A stretch of DNA of 64,000 nt from Chaenocephalus aceratus (lineage: Eukaryota; Chordata; Actinopteri; Perciformes; Channichthyidae), in assembly GCA_023974075.1 (NCBI GenBank), contig CM043792.1:23212014-23276013 (forward strand), written 5' to 3'. Positions 35,076 through 46,709 of this stretch are shown piece by piece (position 1 is the first letter of the stretch; each line of letters opens with the position of its first letter). A program made the translations under genes and the position numbers. The notes beneath the pieces were generated by a model. It searched no databases. It saw nothing but the letters and a program-made list of their open reading frames with translations, and was not told the DNA's origin.

Positions 35076-35248
35076 TTAGATAATAAGCAGAGTTGTGCAG
35101 CTCTGTTTATTGACCTTTCCAAAGCGTTTGACACCGTTGATCATCGCATTTTAAAGCAGAGGCTACTCAGTATTGGCATATCCAGCCTTGCAGTGGGTGG
35201 TTTGTGAACTACCTCTCTGAAAGGTCCCAATGTGTTCATTTTGATGGA
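35076..35248 (+). pseudogene. LINE reverse transcriptase fragment
   Basis: The plus strand reads CAALFIDLSKAFDTVDHRIL, then KQRLLSIGIS and FVNYLSERSQCVHFDG. This is the RT catalytic Asp motif and the following helix of a non-LTR retrotransposon. It stops abruptly near 35248, where the sequence continues into a tyrosine recombinase frame without a stop between them. A one-base frame change lies near 35200. Confidence 0.75.
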
Positions 35249-35698
35249 CTGCTTGCAGTTTGCTTTTCGAACTGGAACAAGAAAGCAAATGCCCGAATCA
35301 GCAAAGGCTTTTACCACCATCCAAGGAAGTCGGTGAAGCCTGGGGATGCGGTGTGGTATAGCATGGAGCCCTTGGGGGTGAACAGCCTGGGGTCCATGAT
35401 GACCCGCATTAGTGAAGAGGCTGGCACTGCTACGCGTTACACAAACCATTGCGTCAGAAGCACCTGCATACAGCGGCTGGCGGAGGCAGGGTTGGAGGCC
35501 AGAGAAATGATGTCCGTTAGCGGGCATACAAATGAGTCATCGCTTCGCAGCTACTGGGCTCCATCTCTAGACAATAGAAGGATGTGGAGCAACGCGCTTT
35601 TTGCCGGTCCGGGACACGCCATGAAACGGCCACTGGAGGAAAGCTCTTCCGATAACCTACCCGTGAACACCACAGCACCACCTGCAAAAAAAGTCTGA
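35249..35698 (+). pseudogene. Crypton-like tyrosine recombinase, C-terminal half
   Basis: The frame contains the C-terminal catalytic boxes of a eukaryotic tyrosine recombinase: TNHCVRSTCIQRLAEAGL (HxxR-type box), MMSVSGHTNESSLRSYW (the second His and the candidate nucleophilic Tyr), then a basic tail ending PPAKKV. The closest families I know are Crypton recombinases and the vertebrate domains derived from them (the DUF3504 type in ZMYM, QRICH1 and related proteins). The N-terminal DNA-binding part and the first catalytic Arg are absent. The piece follows a LINE RT fragment in the same open frame, so a chimeric protein is possible but unproven. Confidence 0.65.
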
Positions 35699-36187
35699 CA
35701 TGGAGTTCATGGAGAGCTGTTTCAAAAATTGCACTTTTAATGGCAGCATGAACATCCACCTTCATTCTGAAGACCAAATTGTTAAATATGTAAATAAATA
35801 AATAAATAGCCTAATTCAAGAATTGTTGTCAATAAATTGTTTTCAATAAATTGGTTAATAATATATTATTTACTATAATTATATCAATAACTGTAAACGG
35901 GGAAGCAGGAGTGTTCGATTGATCGGCTAGCGTTACCAAGGGAACTACTTTATAGGAACTACTTTCTGACGGAGATTAACTCAAGCAGAAAGTGTAGGTT
36001 TGGGAGCAAATTAGCCCACATTATGAAATTATTTTACGATATTGTTGATTACAATGATAGTTTGTGTTATAGAATCGCAATCATACACTTGAGGCCGTTC
36101 TTGAACGTCATTATTGGTACTCCAGTACAGGCGTACGGACCTCGGCGCAAGCGCCTCGGTCCTGCCGCAGTACTGTACAGTACTAGT
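35699..36187. repeat. Spacer with a 105-bp direct repeat
   Basis: The stretch 36012-36115 is repeated almost exactly at 39833-39937, inside the outer hAT element (landmarks cccacattatgaaattat and ttcttgaacgtcattatt). Otherwise AT-rich with no gene. Confidence 0.6.
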
Positions 36188-37315
36188 TTAATATACGCCA
36201 ATGCATTATATTCTCATAAGTGAGTATCTACGTCTCTCAGAGAAACAGCCCTGTTCCCAGCAGTGTGACTATGTATTTGCAAAGGATGATACAAGCAAAA
36301 CAATCTAATCATAACATTAAATAAAGTTGTTGCATAAATGAAGTGGAGTAAAAAGTAAGAATAATTCCAGTCCGGTATCCTACATAATAAAATATGACAA
36401 TCATGAATGTCTTTCTTTTTATGAAATCAGGATCCCACATTTGTTTTAAACACTTGCAAATTATATATGCTAGAAACCAATGGATTGATATAATATTTAC
36501 AATGTAAAGTCCTGTACTGCAGGTGCTGGTAAAGAGCAATACAATGACAAAACCTTTCCAACCAAAACAACTAGTTGGTAGGTAGGTACGTAGGTAGGTA
36601 TAGGCAGACAGACAGACAGATAGATAGACGGACAGATATAGATAGATGGATATCATATATAGATACTTCATTCATCCCAAATTGTGAAATGTGTGGAAAC
36701 AAGTATAAACACAATAACATTAAATACAAATGAAAGGAATAGACAGGAATATATGCATATACAGTAGAAAGGACATGATGAATATTATAACATGTAATGT
36801 AGCCTTACTATGAAGGCTGACCTAAATACGGTGCTTTTCTACAGATTACTTTATTACTGCACTGATAAAGTAAAATTAGGCCGATTAATAAGATGTGAAG
36901 TGCTTTGTAACGTTGACCCGCTTGACTGAATACACAACAAACAATGAAGAAAGAGTTTTATCTGGGCTGCTTCGCTGCCAGCTGCTCCCCCCCGGGACCC
37001 GGAAGTGGCGTATAGCCTGCACTTCAACATCAACGAAGGTGCTCGAGATATGCTATATTGAACCAATAACACAAACTAACTGTATCACTATAACATGATG
37101 ATGAGGGTGATGGTGATGAAGAATGCATCCAACGTTCCGCTGTTCATTATAATAAAAAAACAGAGCATTAAACAAACCATCATGCTCTTACTTTGAAATC
37201 ATGCGGAAATGTAGTCATCAGCGGGCCATCACGTGGTTTCCGAAAAATAACCGAGTGACACGAGTAGATTTTAGCCGAGACCGGCGGAAAATATGTCTCA
37301 AAATTCCGTGTGTAA
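36188..37315 (-). repeat. Repeat family alpha, copy 3
   Basis: Same orientation as copy 2 (27305-28525), nearly identical, but without the Harbinger element at its right end. It runs straight into repeat family beta. Confidence 0.75.
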
Positions 37316-37639
37316 AAAGACGATCCGCGAACAGAGAGTTGAGATCCGTGAACAGAGAGTTGAGATCCGCGAGCGCATTTTTGGTTCCACAAATACAAAA
37401 TGGATTCAGAAATGCCTGATCGAAAGTTGTAAATGTTAAAGAGATATTCACAGATCTTTTTTTTATTTGTGAACATATTTAGCGTATTTGCAGATCCGTT
37501 TTACATTTGCAAATGTATTTGTGAGTTTGCAAATCTTTTAAATGCATTTGTGGATGTTGTTTTACATTTACAAATCACATATTTACACACAAATTATTTT
37601 TATGTTCACACAAATAATTATGAGACATATCTATGCCCA
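37316..37639 (+). repeat. Repeat family beta, copy 2
   Basis: Same block as 29150-29486 in the same orientation, with two instead of three of the 21-bp units. The junction tgtaaaaagacgatcc is the empty site for the Harbinger insertion. Confidence 0.75.
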
Positions 37640-38774
37640 TACATATTCTTCATGACCAAAGTTGGAATTGAAATAAAAAAGGAAAGTGAAACTTATGCTC
37701 GTCACCCTCTCCCTCCGGTCCACATTAATACAAATGATCCCAATACGTATGATTGTATGAACTAAAGATCTTAAAATCAATACAGATGTATTTATTATAA
37801 ACGTTAGTCCTTAACATCTATCACTGTGTACATCACCATTCAAACATCTTTTAAAAGTTGAACAAACCCCACACAGCTCAGTAAAGACTGTGAAATGTTG
37901 ACTTTATTTGATCATTTCAGTGAAAACTAACGTTCATATTTCTCTTTTTGATTGTAATACTGATGAACGTTCAAAACAAAGCACTTTGGCAACTTACCAC
38001 CTATGTTTTAAAATGCTTAATAAGCACCGTAACTTTCATGATATCATTTCTCGGTCATAATCGGTTGTTTCCGTGAACGGCCGACTGTTGAGTGACGGCA
38101 AATGCTGCGGCTGCAAGGCATTGTGGGGCAGCATTTTCACTTCTCCTGTCGGTTAGGGAGGTCCAGTGGTTCCTAAGCTAAAGGAGGTTATAAAGGAAGT
38201 TTGAAACCTCCTTTCCTATCATTCTCATCATTCTAGAGAATTCGAACGGCACTTATCATGGCTGCCACTGAGGGACTTCCGGGTCATTTCACTCCTTTAG
38301 GAAGGTTCCTAAGCTAAATGGACTATTCGACTTCAGCCGAGGAGAAGCAGCAGGCGGTTAGAGAAATGAGAACTCCTCTCCTCTGAGCGGTCATTTTAAA
38401 GAGATGTCCATTAATGATGACAGGAGGCACAACAGCCATTCATTCACAGTGCGGTATAATGAGACAATAACAGACTACAGATGAGGACACACACATATAT
38501 GTATATAGTTATATAAATATATACAATTTCAGAATCAAACAGAGCACTCATAATAACGTAACACTATCAGAGACTGGATATACCCCCCCCCCCCCCCCCC
38601 CCCCCTCTCTGGTCGTAACAATGAGGAAAATAAATTATGGGCCAAAAGTTTTATTTACAAGTATTACAAGTAAGCAGAGGACACCAAACCCACTGAGACC
38701 TGTCTGTCCGCTGCATCTACGCACTGTACAACACACACTTTCACATAATCAGGCTACTGCTGTTGTGTATTTTA
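37640..38774 (+). repeat. Right-hand copies of the second palindrome blocks
   Basis: 37640-38090 matches 23600-24045 directly and 19430-19850 inverted. 38090-38350 is the inverse of 19155-19429. 38350-38785 matches 21517-22029 directly, including a cytosine homopolymer. It lacks the hAT found at 20300-21516. No gene is recognised. Confidence 0.7.
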
Positions 38775-38937
38775 TTATGTGAAGCACGTGCTTTTGTTTT
38801 GAAATCACTTCCATGAGTTTCGCCCCGCCCCTCGCTCCAATGACCATTAGTAAGGTAAAAAACAAAAAGGCCTCTCAGACGATCTTCCGTTTACGTGTTT
38901 AATAAAGAAAAACAATTGGACGGTAGATACACGGATT
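38775..38937 (-). repeat. Right boundary inverted repeat of the 29-kb block
   Basis: Reverse complement of 9823-9985. It ends at acacggatt, immediately followed by ctccgttaacctgattgtgg, which matches the first exon region of GTPase copy C (ctcctttaacctgcttttgg at 60698). Confidence 0.75.
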
Positions 38938-38985
38938 CTCCGTTAACCTGATTGTGGCTTCATATCTACTGGCTTCACGCTACGG
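38938..38985 (+). promoter_or_regulatory. Non-coding first exon and splice donor of GTPase copy B
   Basis: The run ttaacctgattgtggcttcat to gctacgg matches 60702-60745 upstream of copy C, and both end at the donor ACGG|gtaagct. Its own upstream sequence now lies at 9665-9822, so copy B's first exon abuts the boundary repeat of the 29-kb block. The start of transcription is not known. Confidence 0.6.
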
Positions 38986-39368
38986 GTAAGCTTTGGAACA
39001 GTGTTAATTTCGTCAACGAAAACTATGACGACAAATGTTCGTCAACGACCTTTTTTACATGACTTGATTTAAGACGAGACGATGACGAGCTAAAAGATTA
39101 TTGATAACGAAAACTTTGACGAAATGTATATTTAGTTTTTGTTGACGAGACGGGACTACGGTGCTAATGGTGGACTATCGGACATTCAAAATGCAGGGTA
39201 TTTCCCCCCAATTGTCCGTCTTGTCAAAATACATCTTACGTTTTTAACTTGCAATATCATTATTTCCGCTCTCCAGAAGAGCGATCTCCCATTGTTTCTC
39301 CCTGTGTGCGGGGGGCGGGGCCAGTACGCTGCAGCGGCACACAGAGATCTGCCGGGGACGGAGCGTTG

Positions 39369-39730
39369 AGAGAGTATAATAATAATAATAATACATTATA
39401 TTTCTATAGCGCTTTTCTTGAACCCAAAGATGCTTTAAATTTGAGAGGGAGGGTAGACAAACAGAACAAGAAAGAAACAAAACAGAAAAGCAGTCAGGAG
39501 GAAGTTCGTTGAGAGGGGGGGGGTTTATGGATATACAGAGTTCAAGAGGTGGGTTTTGAGGCGGGACTGGAACAGGGTGAGGGACTCAGATTCACGGAGG
39601 TCTTGGGGGAGGGAGTTCCAGAGCTTCGGGGCTGCCACAGAAGGCTATATCCCCGAAGCTCCGGAGTTTGGACTTGGGGATGGATATAGAGACACTCTAC
39701 AAGGCCCGATGTGGGCAAAGCTCGTTTAAA
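39369..39730 (-). mobile_element. LINE-like fragment with (TAA)n tail
   Basis: A (taa)n tract at 39377-39392 is followed by tatttctatagcgcttttcttg, and then by ggagggagttccagagcttcg. The latter resembles, on the minus strand, the tail of fish LINE reverse transcriptases. It is heavily decayed. Confidence 0.35.
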
Positions 39731-39989
39731 CTAAGCGCGTTGACACGAGTAGAGTAGTCTGTCCAAACAGCCGGCCAAAAGGCGTCATATTCAGTCGGAG
39801 GAATGCACAATTTTAGACTTCCTTAACGTCTTAGCCCACATTATGAAATTATTTTACGATATTGTTGATTACAATGATAGTTTGTGTTATAGAATCGCAA
39901 TCATACACTTGAGGCCGTTCTTGAACGTCATTATTGCTTGTGAATTTGCTCCAGGTGGAACTAAAGTCTGATTTAACTATATTTCACAT

Positions 39990-40160
39990 CATTTATCCAG
40001 ATCTGTGAAGTAACTAAAGGTATTGATTGAATACATGTAGTGGGGTAAAAGTACACCATGTACCTCTGAACTGTAGTGGAGTAGAAGTACACAGTAGCAA
40101 AACATTTAAATACTCCAGTAAAGCACAAGTACCTCAACATTTTACTCAAGTACAGTACAA
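39990..40160. mobile_element. hAT-like MITE fragment
   Basis: Repeated gtagtgg, aagtacac, aaatactcc and ttttactcaagtac motifs are typical of short fish hAT derivatives. No paired end or target duplication was found. It lies inside the outer hAT element. Confidence 0.45.
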
Positions 40161-41082
40161 TATAATAACATTATTATATATATTTCACATTTAAATAAAG
40201 CAATTAATTTGGTTAACAATTTGTTAACGATAACAAAAAGTAAATACAAGAATACATAGCCGTGGGAACATGTTTCAAATGGGGGGTGCTGTGGGGATGA
40301 CACCAGGGCCGGTTTTGACCAATTTGCTGCCCTAAGCAAGATTTTAGCTGGCAATGAAAAACTTCTACAAAAGACCAATACACTACAAAAAGAGAAACGT
40401 ATTGACATGGTGGACAGCTTATATAAAAAGGCTTCAAATGTATTTAGTATTGCATGAACATGTTTTAATTGGGGGGTGGACTTCACATCCTCTAGGGGTG
40501 CCCCCCCCCCCCCCCTGGGAAGATTTTTTAAAACATTTTAAAGTAAAATTCTTCAATCTGGGGCACTTTGAGCACCCAATTACTAGAGACTGATCTAGGG
40601 GGTACAACTCTAGTAAACACCCATATGAAAAAGATCGGTTTGCATTTTATTAATCAAATAAGTATGTGAACATATAACCTACCATAGCCAATAACAAATA
40701 AATGTAGGCTAACTTGTTTATATTTTTGTGGTTAATTTATATCTTATTTTACCAGTTAAAATTTATTTATTTATTTATGCATATTTTTAAATCTCTCCAG
40801 TTTTAAATAATATGTTTGGTTTACTGTCCTATAGTATACATTGGAATGATTTCAAACCTGTTTTTATTTATCCTAATAATTATAAAAGGTGTGCCTTATT
40901 ATAAATATTTGTTTACATAAATTGTGATCAAAACGTTTGAGACCCACTGAGACAACTTAGACTAAAGTGAACTATCTAAACCCTCAGAGTCCTTTACCTC
41001 ACTGAGCCTCTCAGTCTGACAGGATAGAACTCTCCCTCCACATTATTGTAGAAACAGCTTCTTATATCCGTTTATATCCATC
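40161..41082. repeat. Decayed repeats in the outer hAT element
   Basis: About 40900-41012 is the reverse complement of about 41430-41545 (gacccactgagacaactta against taagttctcagtgggtc), a hairpin-like pair. A cytosine homopolymer lies at 40500-40515. No gene is seen. Confidence 0.45.
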
Positions 41083-42336
41083 CAGGGTTTCCCACACATA
41101 GACTATACTTGGGCGGGCCGCCCAGGTATATTAACGGCCGCCCAAGTATATTTCGCGACCCATTTAGGTTTTTTTTTTAATAATAATTTTGTAATAATTT
41201 TTTTTTTTTTATAATTTTTTTTTTTTATTCGTTCGTGACCACGACGCCATCTGCGATCGATTAACTTGTGGACAATGATCCCTCGCTCCCTTGCACTGAT
41301 CTCGCCTCCTTCTGGCCTGTTAAGTGGCCTGCCTCACACAGGGTGACTGGCTGTCCACATGATGTGGCCTGCATCATAAATCAAAGCCCTTGATTGGTCT
41401 CTGTGTGTCATTCAAGCTCGGGATAACCTCAGCTCAGGTGAGGTAAAGGACTCTTTAGGAGTGTTTAGATAGTTAACTTAGTCTAAGTTCTCAGTGGGTC
41501 TCAAACGGTGTGGTCACCAGTTATGTAAACACATATTAAGGTGAAAAAAGGCAAGATACACTTTTAAAACTTGTTGAGAGAAAACTAGTCTTTGCTGCTG
41601 CCTCAAAGAGGAGCAGGGGGAGAGGAGGGAGACAGGAGAGGCTGATTCAAGAGCACAGACACACTCACAACTATAAATGAACCAAAAATAAATTAATAAA
41701 CAAGTTTCAGTGTTTTTTTCATTGGAAATGGTATGTTATTGGTTATGGCCATGATTTTATGATTATCGAAATGTATACAGTTCTGTTTAATATAGGTGTT
41801 TCCATAGATCTAGTCTCTATATTTTCCCCTCAAAATGCACCAGATTGATGCATTTAACTCCAAAATAAAATCTTACCGGGGGGGCATGCCCCTGGACCCC
41901 CATAGAGGATTTGAGGTCGACCCCCACTAAAAATCACATGGATAGGTTCCTAAATACATTTATAAATACATTAATTTTTTTAAATAGTAACCATTTCCAT
42001 ATGTTCATGTGTGGGTAGTAGATTTAAACTATAGGGCTATCATTATGGGCCCTGCCTGTACCTGTTCGCTCTGCCATCGCGTGAAGGGTCTGCTAACAAC
42101 CGCTATTTCAGATATGTGGGAAACAGATCTGTGGGAAACACTGGCAGTTAATGGACCAGCACCAGAGGTGTTCCCATACACACAGGTGTTGGAGCTATTC
42201 TTCATGAAATCCCAGAAGGATGAAGTGCTCTGACAAACAGTGCCATCTTTTTTTTTTTTTTTGTCGGGCACCCCCCCCCCCCCCCGCCCGCTGCCACCAC
42301 CCGCCCAAGTATATTTCGGATCTGTGGGAAACACTG
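41083..42336. mobile_element. Probable hAT element (cagggtttcccac ends)
   Basis: The left end cagggtttcccacacatag and the right end gatctgtgggaaacactg look like inverted hAT termini, and cgcccaagtatatttcg is present near both ends. A second ctgtgggaaacactg at about 42130 indicates further nesting. The expected 8-bp duplication is not clean: tatccatc precedes the left end but follows the right end only after five extra bases, next to a microsatellite. A short frame at 42009-42233 could be a transposase tail but has no clear motif. Confidence 0.5.
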
Positions 42337-42343
42337 CCATCTA

Positions 42344-42764
<421 letters not shown>

Positions 42765-43010
42765 TTAGATGTGGTTCAGCCACAGCTGAACACATTGCTG
42801 TCCCTTCTCATTAAACTCTGCCAAGTCCGATGTTGTGCAGGGTTGCTCCAGCAGGGGGCATATCAGGAAATGTTGCATGGTTTGTGGTTCAATGCCGCAG
42901 TCACACACAACGTCCCCGTCATTTAGGTATCCCCATTTGGCGAGAGTGGCTTTTGCACGTCCAACACCAGATCTTATTCTGTTTAGGCATTTCCACACTG
43001 CGTAGTTGGT
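42765..43010 (-). pseudogene. C-terminal fragment of a LINE ORF2 protein
   Basis: On the minus strand the frame reads MWKCLNRIRSGVGRAKATLA, KWGYLNDGDVVCDCGIEPQT and MQHFLICPLLEQP. This is the zinc-binding C-terminal segment (CxCG then HxxxxC) found after the RT domain of many non-LTR retrotransposons. RT and endonuclease are absent, and the fragment ends at AFxxWLNHI followed by a stop. Confidence 0.7.
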
Positions 43011-43201
43011 GTCTGCTCCAGGGAGCCGGATCGATAAGACTAGTATAACCGTAAAAAACCTTAACGATACCCACCCCTATATATTACACAAGTAAAGTGT
43101 TACTGTAAGAGAGTGAAATGTTGCTTTATGAAATTCAACACTTGATGCTGTCCCATTGATTCCGATTTCAGAAACCTGTATTTGCCTGAATTGGTTTAAA
43201 G

Positions 43202-45967
43202 CAGGGGTCCCCAAACTTTTTCCTGTGAGGGCCACATAACTTTTCCCTTCTCTGATGGGGGCCGGGGTGTGTTTGTAACAGAAAAAGTGTGACGATCGCA
43301 GGGGTGCCTAAACGTAAATATTTATTGTTTTCTAGAAAGCCACACATAACCAAATATTAATAACCCTTTCCGGGATCTTCACAGAAAAAAAAGTCAGGAA
43401 ATAAATAATAACACTATTAATTAAATAAATAACACTATTTATTAAATAAATAATAACCAAATAACCCTCTCTGGGATCTTCACAGAAAAAGTCAGGAAAT
43501 AAATAACACTATTTGTGAAATAAATAATAACCAAATAACCCTCTCTGGGTTCTTCACAGAAAAAATAAAGTCTGGAAATATATAATAACACTATTTGTGA
43601 AATAAATAATAACCAAATAACCCTCTCTGGGTTCTTCACAGAAAAAAAGGTCCATTGAACATTAACTTTCTTAACAGGTAAAAGTTTAGCTTAGTTGTCA
43701 GAGCAGAATCTCTTACTCAAATGACTCATATGAGCAGTCTCTCAAAGTTCTTGTGTTCCTTCCTTATAATCCTTTTGTAGGTTCCAGTAGGCTTGTAGAC
43801 ACCACTGTTTGTAGCTCTCTCTCATCAACTTCCCTGTGAAAACCACAAAGCAAGCAGGCTGAGAAACCAAACTAAGTGATACAGCACCTACACAGTAAAA
43901 TACATTTCACTACCAGTATGGTTGTGGAGATGGATTTTATCGCAGTAGATTTTTATTATGATTACATTTGTTTATACTCAGAATGACTCATTCAAGTCAG
44001 AAAAGTGAGCTTACCTATGTATGTATCAGTGTGAACCGTGAGCCTGCATCTGGCTGGTGAGAAGTTGAATGTCAGGTTCCATTCTTGTCACAGCCAGTCT
44101 CAAACACTGATGCAGATGTTCATCTGTCAATCTTGATCTCATCAGAGTTTTCAGGTGTTTCATGTGTGAAAAGGTTTGCTCGCAGATATACGTGCTGCCA
44201 AAAAGTGTAAACATCTTCATTGCGTGTTTTTTTATGTTAGGGTACGTGTCGTTTGGGAGGGTGGCATAGAAGTCAATGAGACTGTTGGGCTTGAATGCGT
44301 CTTTCAGAACATCACAGTTCTGTTACTCGGCCAACTCAAACTGATAAGAAGGCTGGGCTTCATCGATGTCGGCAAGAAAGGGGTTCTGGAAAAGACGGAT
44401 TTCTTTTTCATTAACATGTAGTATCCGGAATCGCACACCGAACTCCGCCTTCAGCATTTCCAGTGCTTCCACACACTTTTCAGCTGGGAACGGGACCGCT
44501 GGGTTCTCTGCAGAGAGGTTTTGGGTAGCAGGGAGATGGATGAAGTTGTGCTTTTTCACTTGTTCCAAAAGCAGCGCAAGTTTCACCTCAAATGCTTGTC
44601 AGAATACATGTCGCAAATGAGTTTCCCCTGGCCTTGTAGCTGCAAGTTAAGGCTGTTCAGCATTTTTGTCACGTCTGTTAAAAATGCGAGATGCCATTTC
44701 CATTCTGGGTCGATCAGCTCTGGGACCGTTTTGTCTTTTGAATGAAGAAATGCGTTAATTTCGGGTAGCAGCTCGTAAAAACGCCTCAAAACTCTGCCCC
44801 AGCTCAACCATCGGACCTCTGTGTAGTTCAGCACATCGCCGTGCGCAGACTCCAGTTCAGGCAGGAATTGTTGGAACTGCCTGTGTTTAAATCCCTTTGC
44901 TCTGATGAAGTTTATGCATGACACCACAACCTTCATGACAGAATCCCACTTCAACACTTTGCAGCACAGTGCTTGCTGGTGAATTAGGCAGTGGACTTGT
45001 AGCGGGGCGGTGAGATCCCGTTCTTCCATCTCCCGGTTCATGCGTCCTATTAGACCCCGAGACGCGCCCACCATACTAGGAGCCCCGTCAGTCGTGATGC
45101 TGGCAAGCTTTGACCAGTCTAGGTCCAACTCTTCCATGGTTTGGCATACTTTGCCGAAAATATCCTCCCCCGTTGTAGTCCCTTTGAGACTTTGGAGGGC
45201 TGCCAGCTCCTCGCACATCTCAAAGTTTGCGCTAACTCCACGAATAAAAATGAGCAGCTGCGCTGTGTCTTGCACGTCCGTGCTCTCATCCAGTGCTAAT
45301 GAAAAAAAGTCAAATTCTTTCGTCTTCTGCTGCAGCTGGGTATATACATTACCCCCGATGTCTTCAATGCATCTGGTGATTGTACTCACCGACAGACTCA
45401 CGGTAAAGACATCTTTCTTCTCGGGACACACTTCTTCCGCGACAGCATTCAAACATTTCTTGACAAACTCTCCATCAGTGAAAGGTTTACCGCTGCTTGC
45501 TATCAGTTGAGCAACCCGAAAGCTGGCCCGAACAGATGACTGGTTTAGCTGAGCTTGGCGTACAAATGTATTCTGCTGATCTAACAGTCCACTTTTTAGC
45601 TTTGAGAGTTTGTCTGCTCGCATTTGGCCTTGCAAGTTATCATACTTGTCTTTGTGACGGGATTCATAGTGTCGGCGCAGATTGTATTCTTTGAATACCG
45701 CCACCGCCTCTTAACAGATGAGACAAACAGCCTTTTCTTTGCATTGAACAAAAAAATAATCGTTTGACCACTGCAGGTTAAATACCCTGCATTCTGAATA
45801 CATTTTTCTCTTACCTAACCTTTTCGCCATTATTCCGTTCTATTTGACTGGATTCGCGTGGCCGGACTGAAAAAAATCATAATGCGTCTCTGGTATTGTT
45901 CAGGGGGCTGGGCCAAATGTGGAGGTGGGCCGTATTCGGCCCGCGGGCCTTAGTTTGGGGACCACTG
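43202..45967 (-). mobile_element. hAT (Charlie-type) element nested in the outer hAT
   Basis: The ends are inverted (CAGGGGTCCCCAAAC at left, TTTGGGGACCACTG at right) and flanked by a perfect 8-bp duplication gtttaaag (43194-43201 and 45968-45975). The 2.77-kb element carries an almost complete transposase gene on the minus strand. It interrupts the outer element near its right end. Between 43380 and 43640 the gene-free right part of the minus-strand element contains three tandem units of about 95 bases (aaccctctctgggttcttcac). Confidence 0.95.
44026..45704 (-). pseudogene. hAT transposase, GTF2IRD2-like, lightly broken
   Basis: The main frame (45704-44583, 373 codons) starts in a BED-like finger tail (EYNLRRHYESRH) and continues with FDFFSLALDESTD, ITTDGAPSMVGASRGLIGR, VHCLIHQQALCCK, NYTEVRWLSWGRVL and DPEWKWHLAFLTDVTKMLN. 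These are the RNase H-like catalytic blocks of the hAT/DUF4371 family domesticated as GTF2IRD2. A frameshift near 44585 moves reading to a second frame (44586 down to 44326), and an in-frame stop at 44323-44325 separates the C-terminal dimerisation segment LFGSTYICEQTFSHMKHLK. A stop also precedes the first listed residue, within the zinc finger. It cuts and pastes the element; this copy looks recently dead. Confidence 0.85.
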
Positions 45968-46709
45968 GTTTAAAGAGAGAAAACATTTTGGCTAAAAGTT
46001 GACTACAATGTAATTTTTCATCGACTAAAACTAGACTAAAACTATGAAGGATAGAAATTACTAAAATGTGACTAAAACTAATAACCATTTTCGTCTAAAG
46101 ATAAGACTAAATCATAAACAGCTGCCAAAATTAACACTGCTTTGGAACGATTCATAGTATTTTGTATGTCCTGTTCTATATTAAATGTATTGTAATATGA
46201 TGTATTTGAATGTGTTAGGGCTTCTTGTGTGGTTGCTACCTTAGTCTCGGACTCTTGAAAAAACACATTGATCTCATCGGGACTACCTGGTATAATAAAG
46301 CTTCACATGAAATAAAGAAAGATGATCGAGTGACTCTTATTGCCCGTTCGAACATCTAAAGGACGATGCTGTGAAAAAAAAAAAACTAAATCAATTTGAA
46401 TGCGTGCCTTATCGCTGTAAACCAGTATGTTGATGAGACTTGAGTCATTGGGCGTGATGGGTGTTATATGTTACATAACTTTATATTATATGTTCTGGTT
46501 TAGCGGATCTTGTGCTAAAACATTTATTTTTGCTTACCTTGTGTTCTGACATATATTTCCTACATGCTTCATATTAACACTTTCATTAGGCAGCCATTAT
46601 AACTTTAATAATAACCCTTTCTTTTTCTATTAACATCAAAACTCTCACAAGTAGTTATTTTGTTGATTAAAACAATTATTTGTTTACTTTCCAGTTGCTA
46701 TTCTTAATC

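Noticed and set aside
41083..42336. Stating a precise 8-bp duplication for the cagggtttcccac element
   Set aside because: The candidate tatccatc copy is five bases away from the right terminus and borders a microsatellite, so the ends are reported as probable only.
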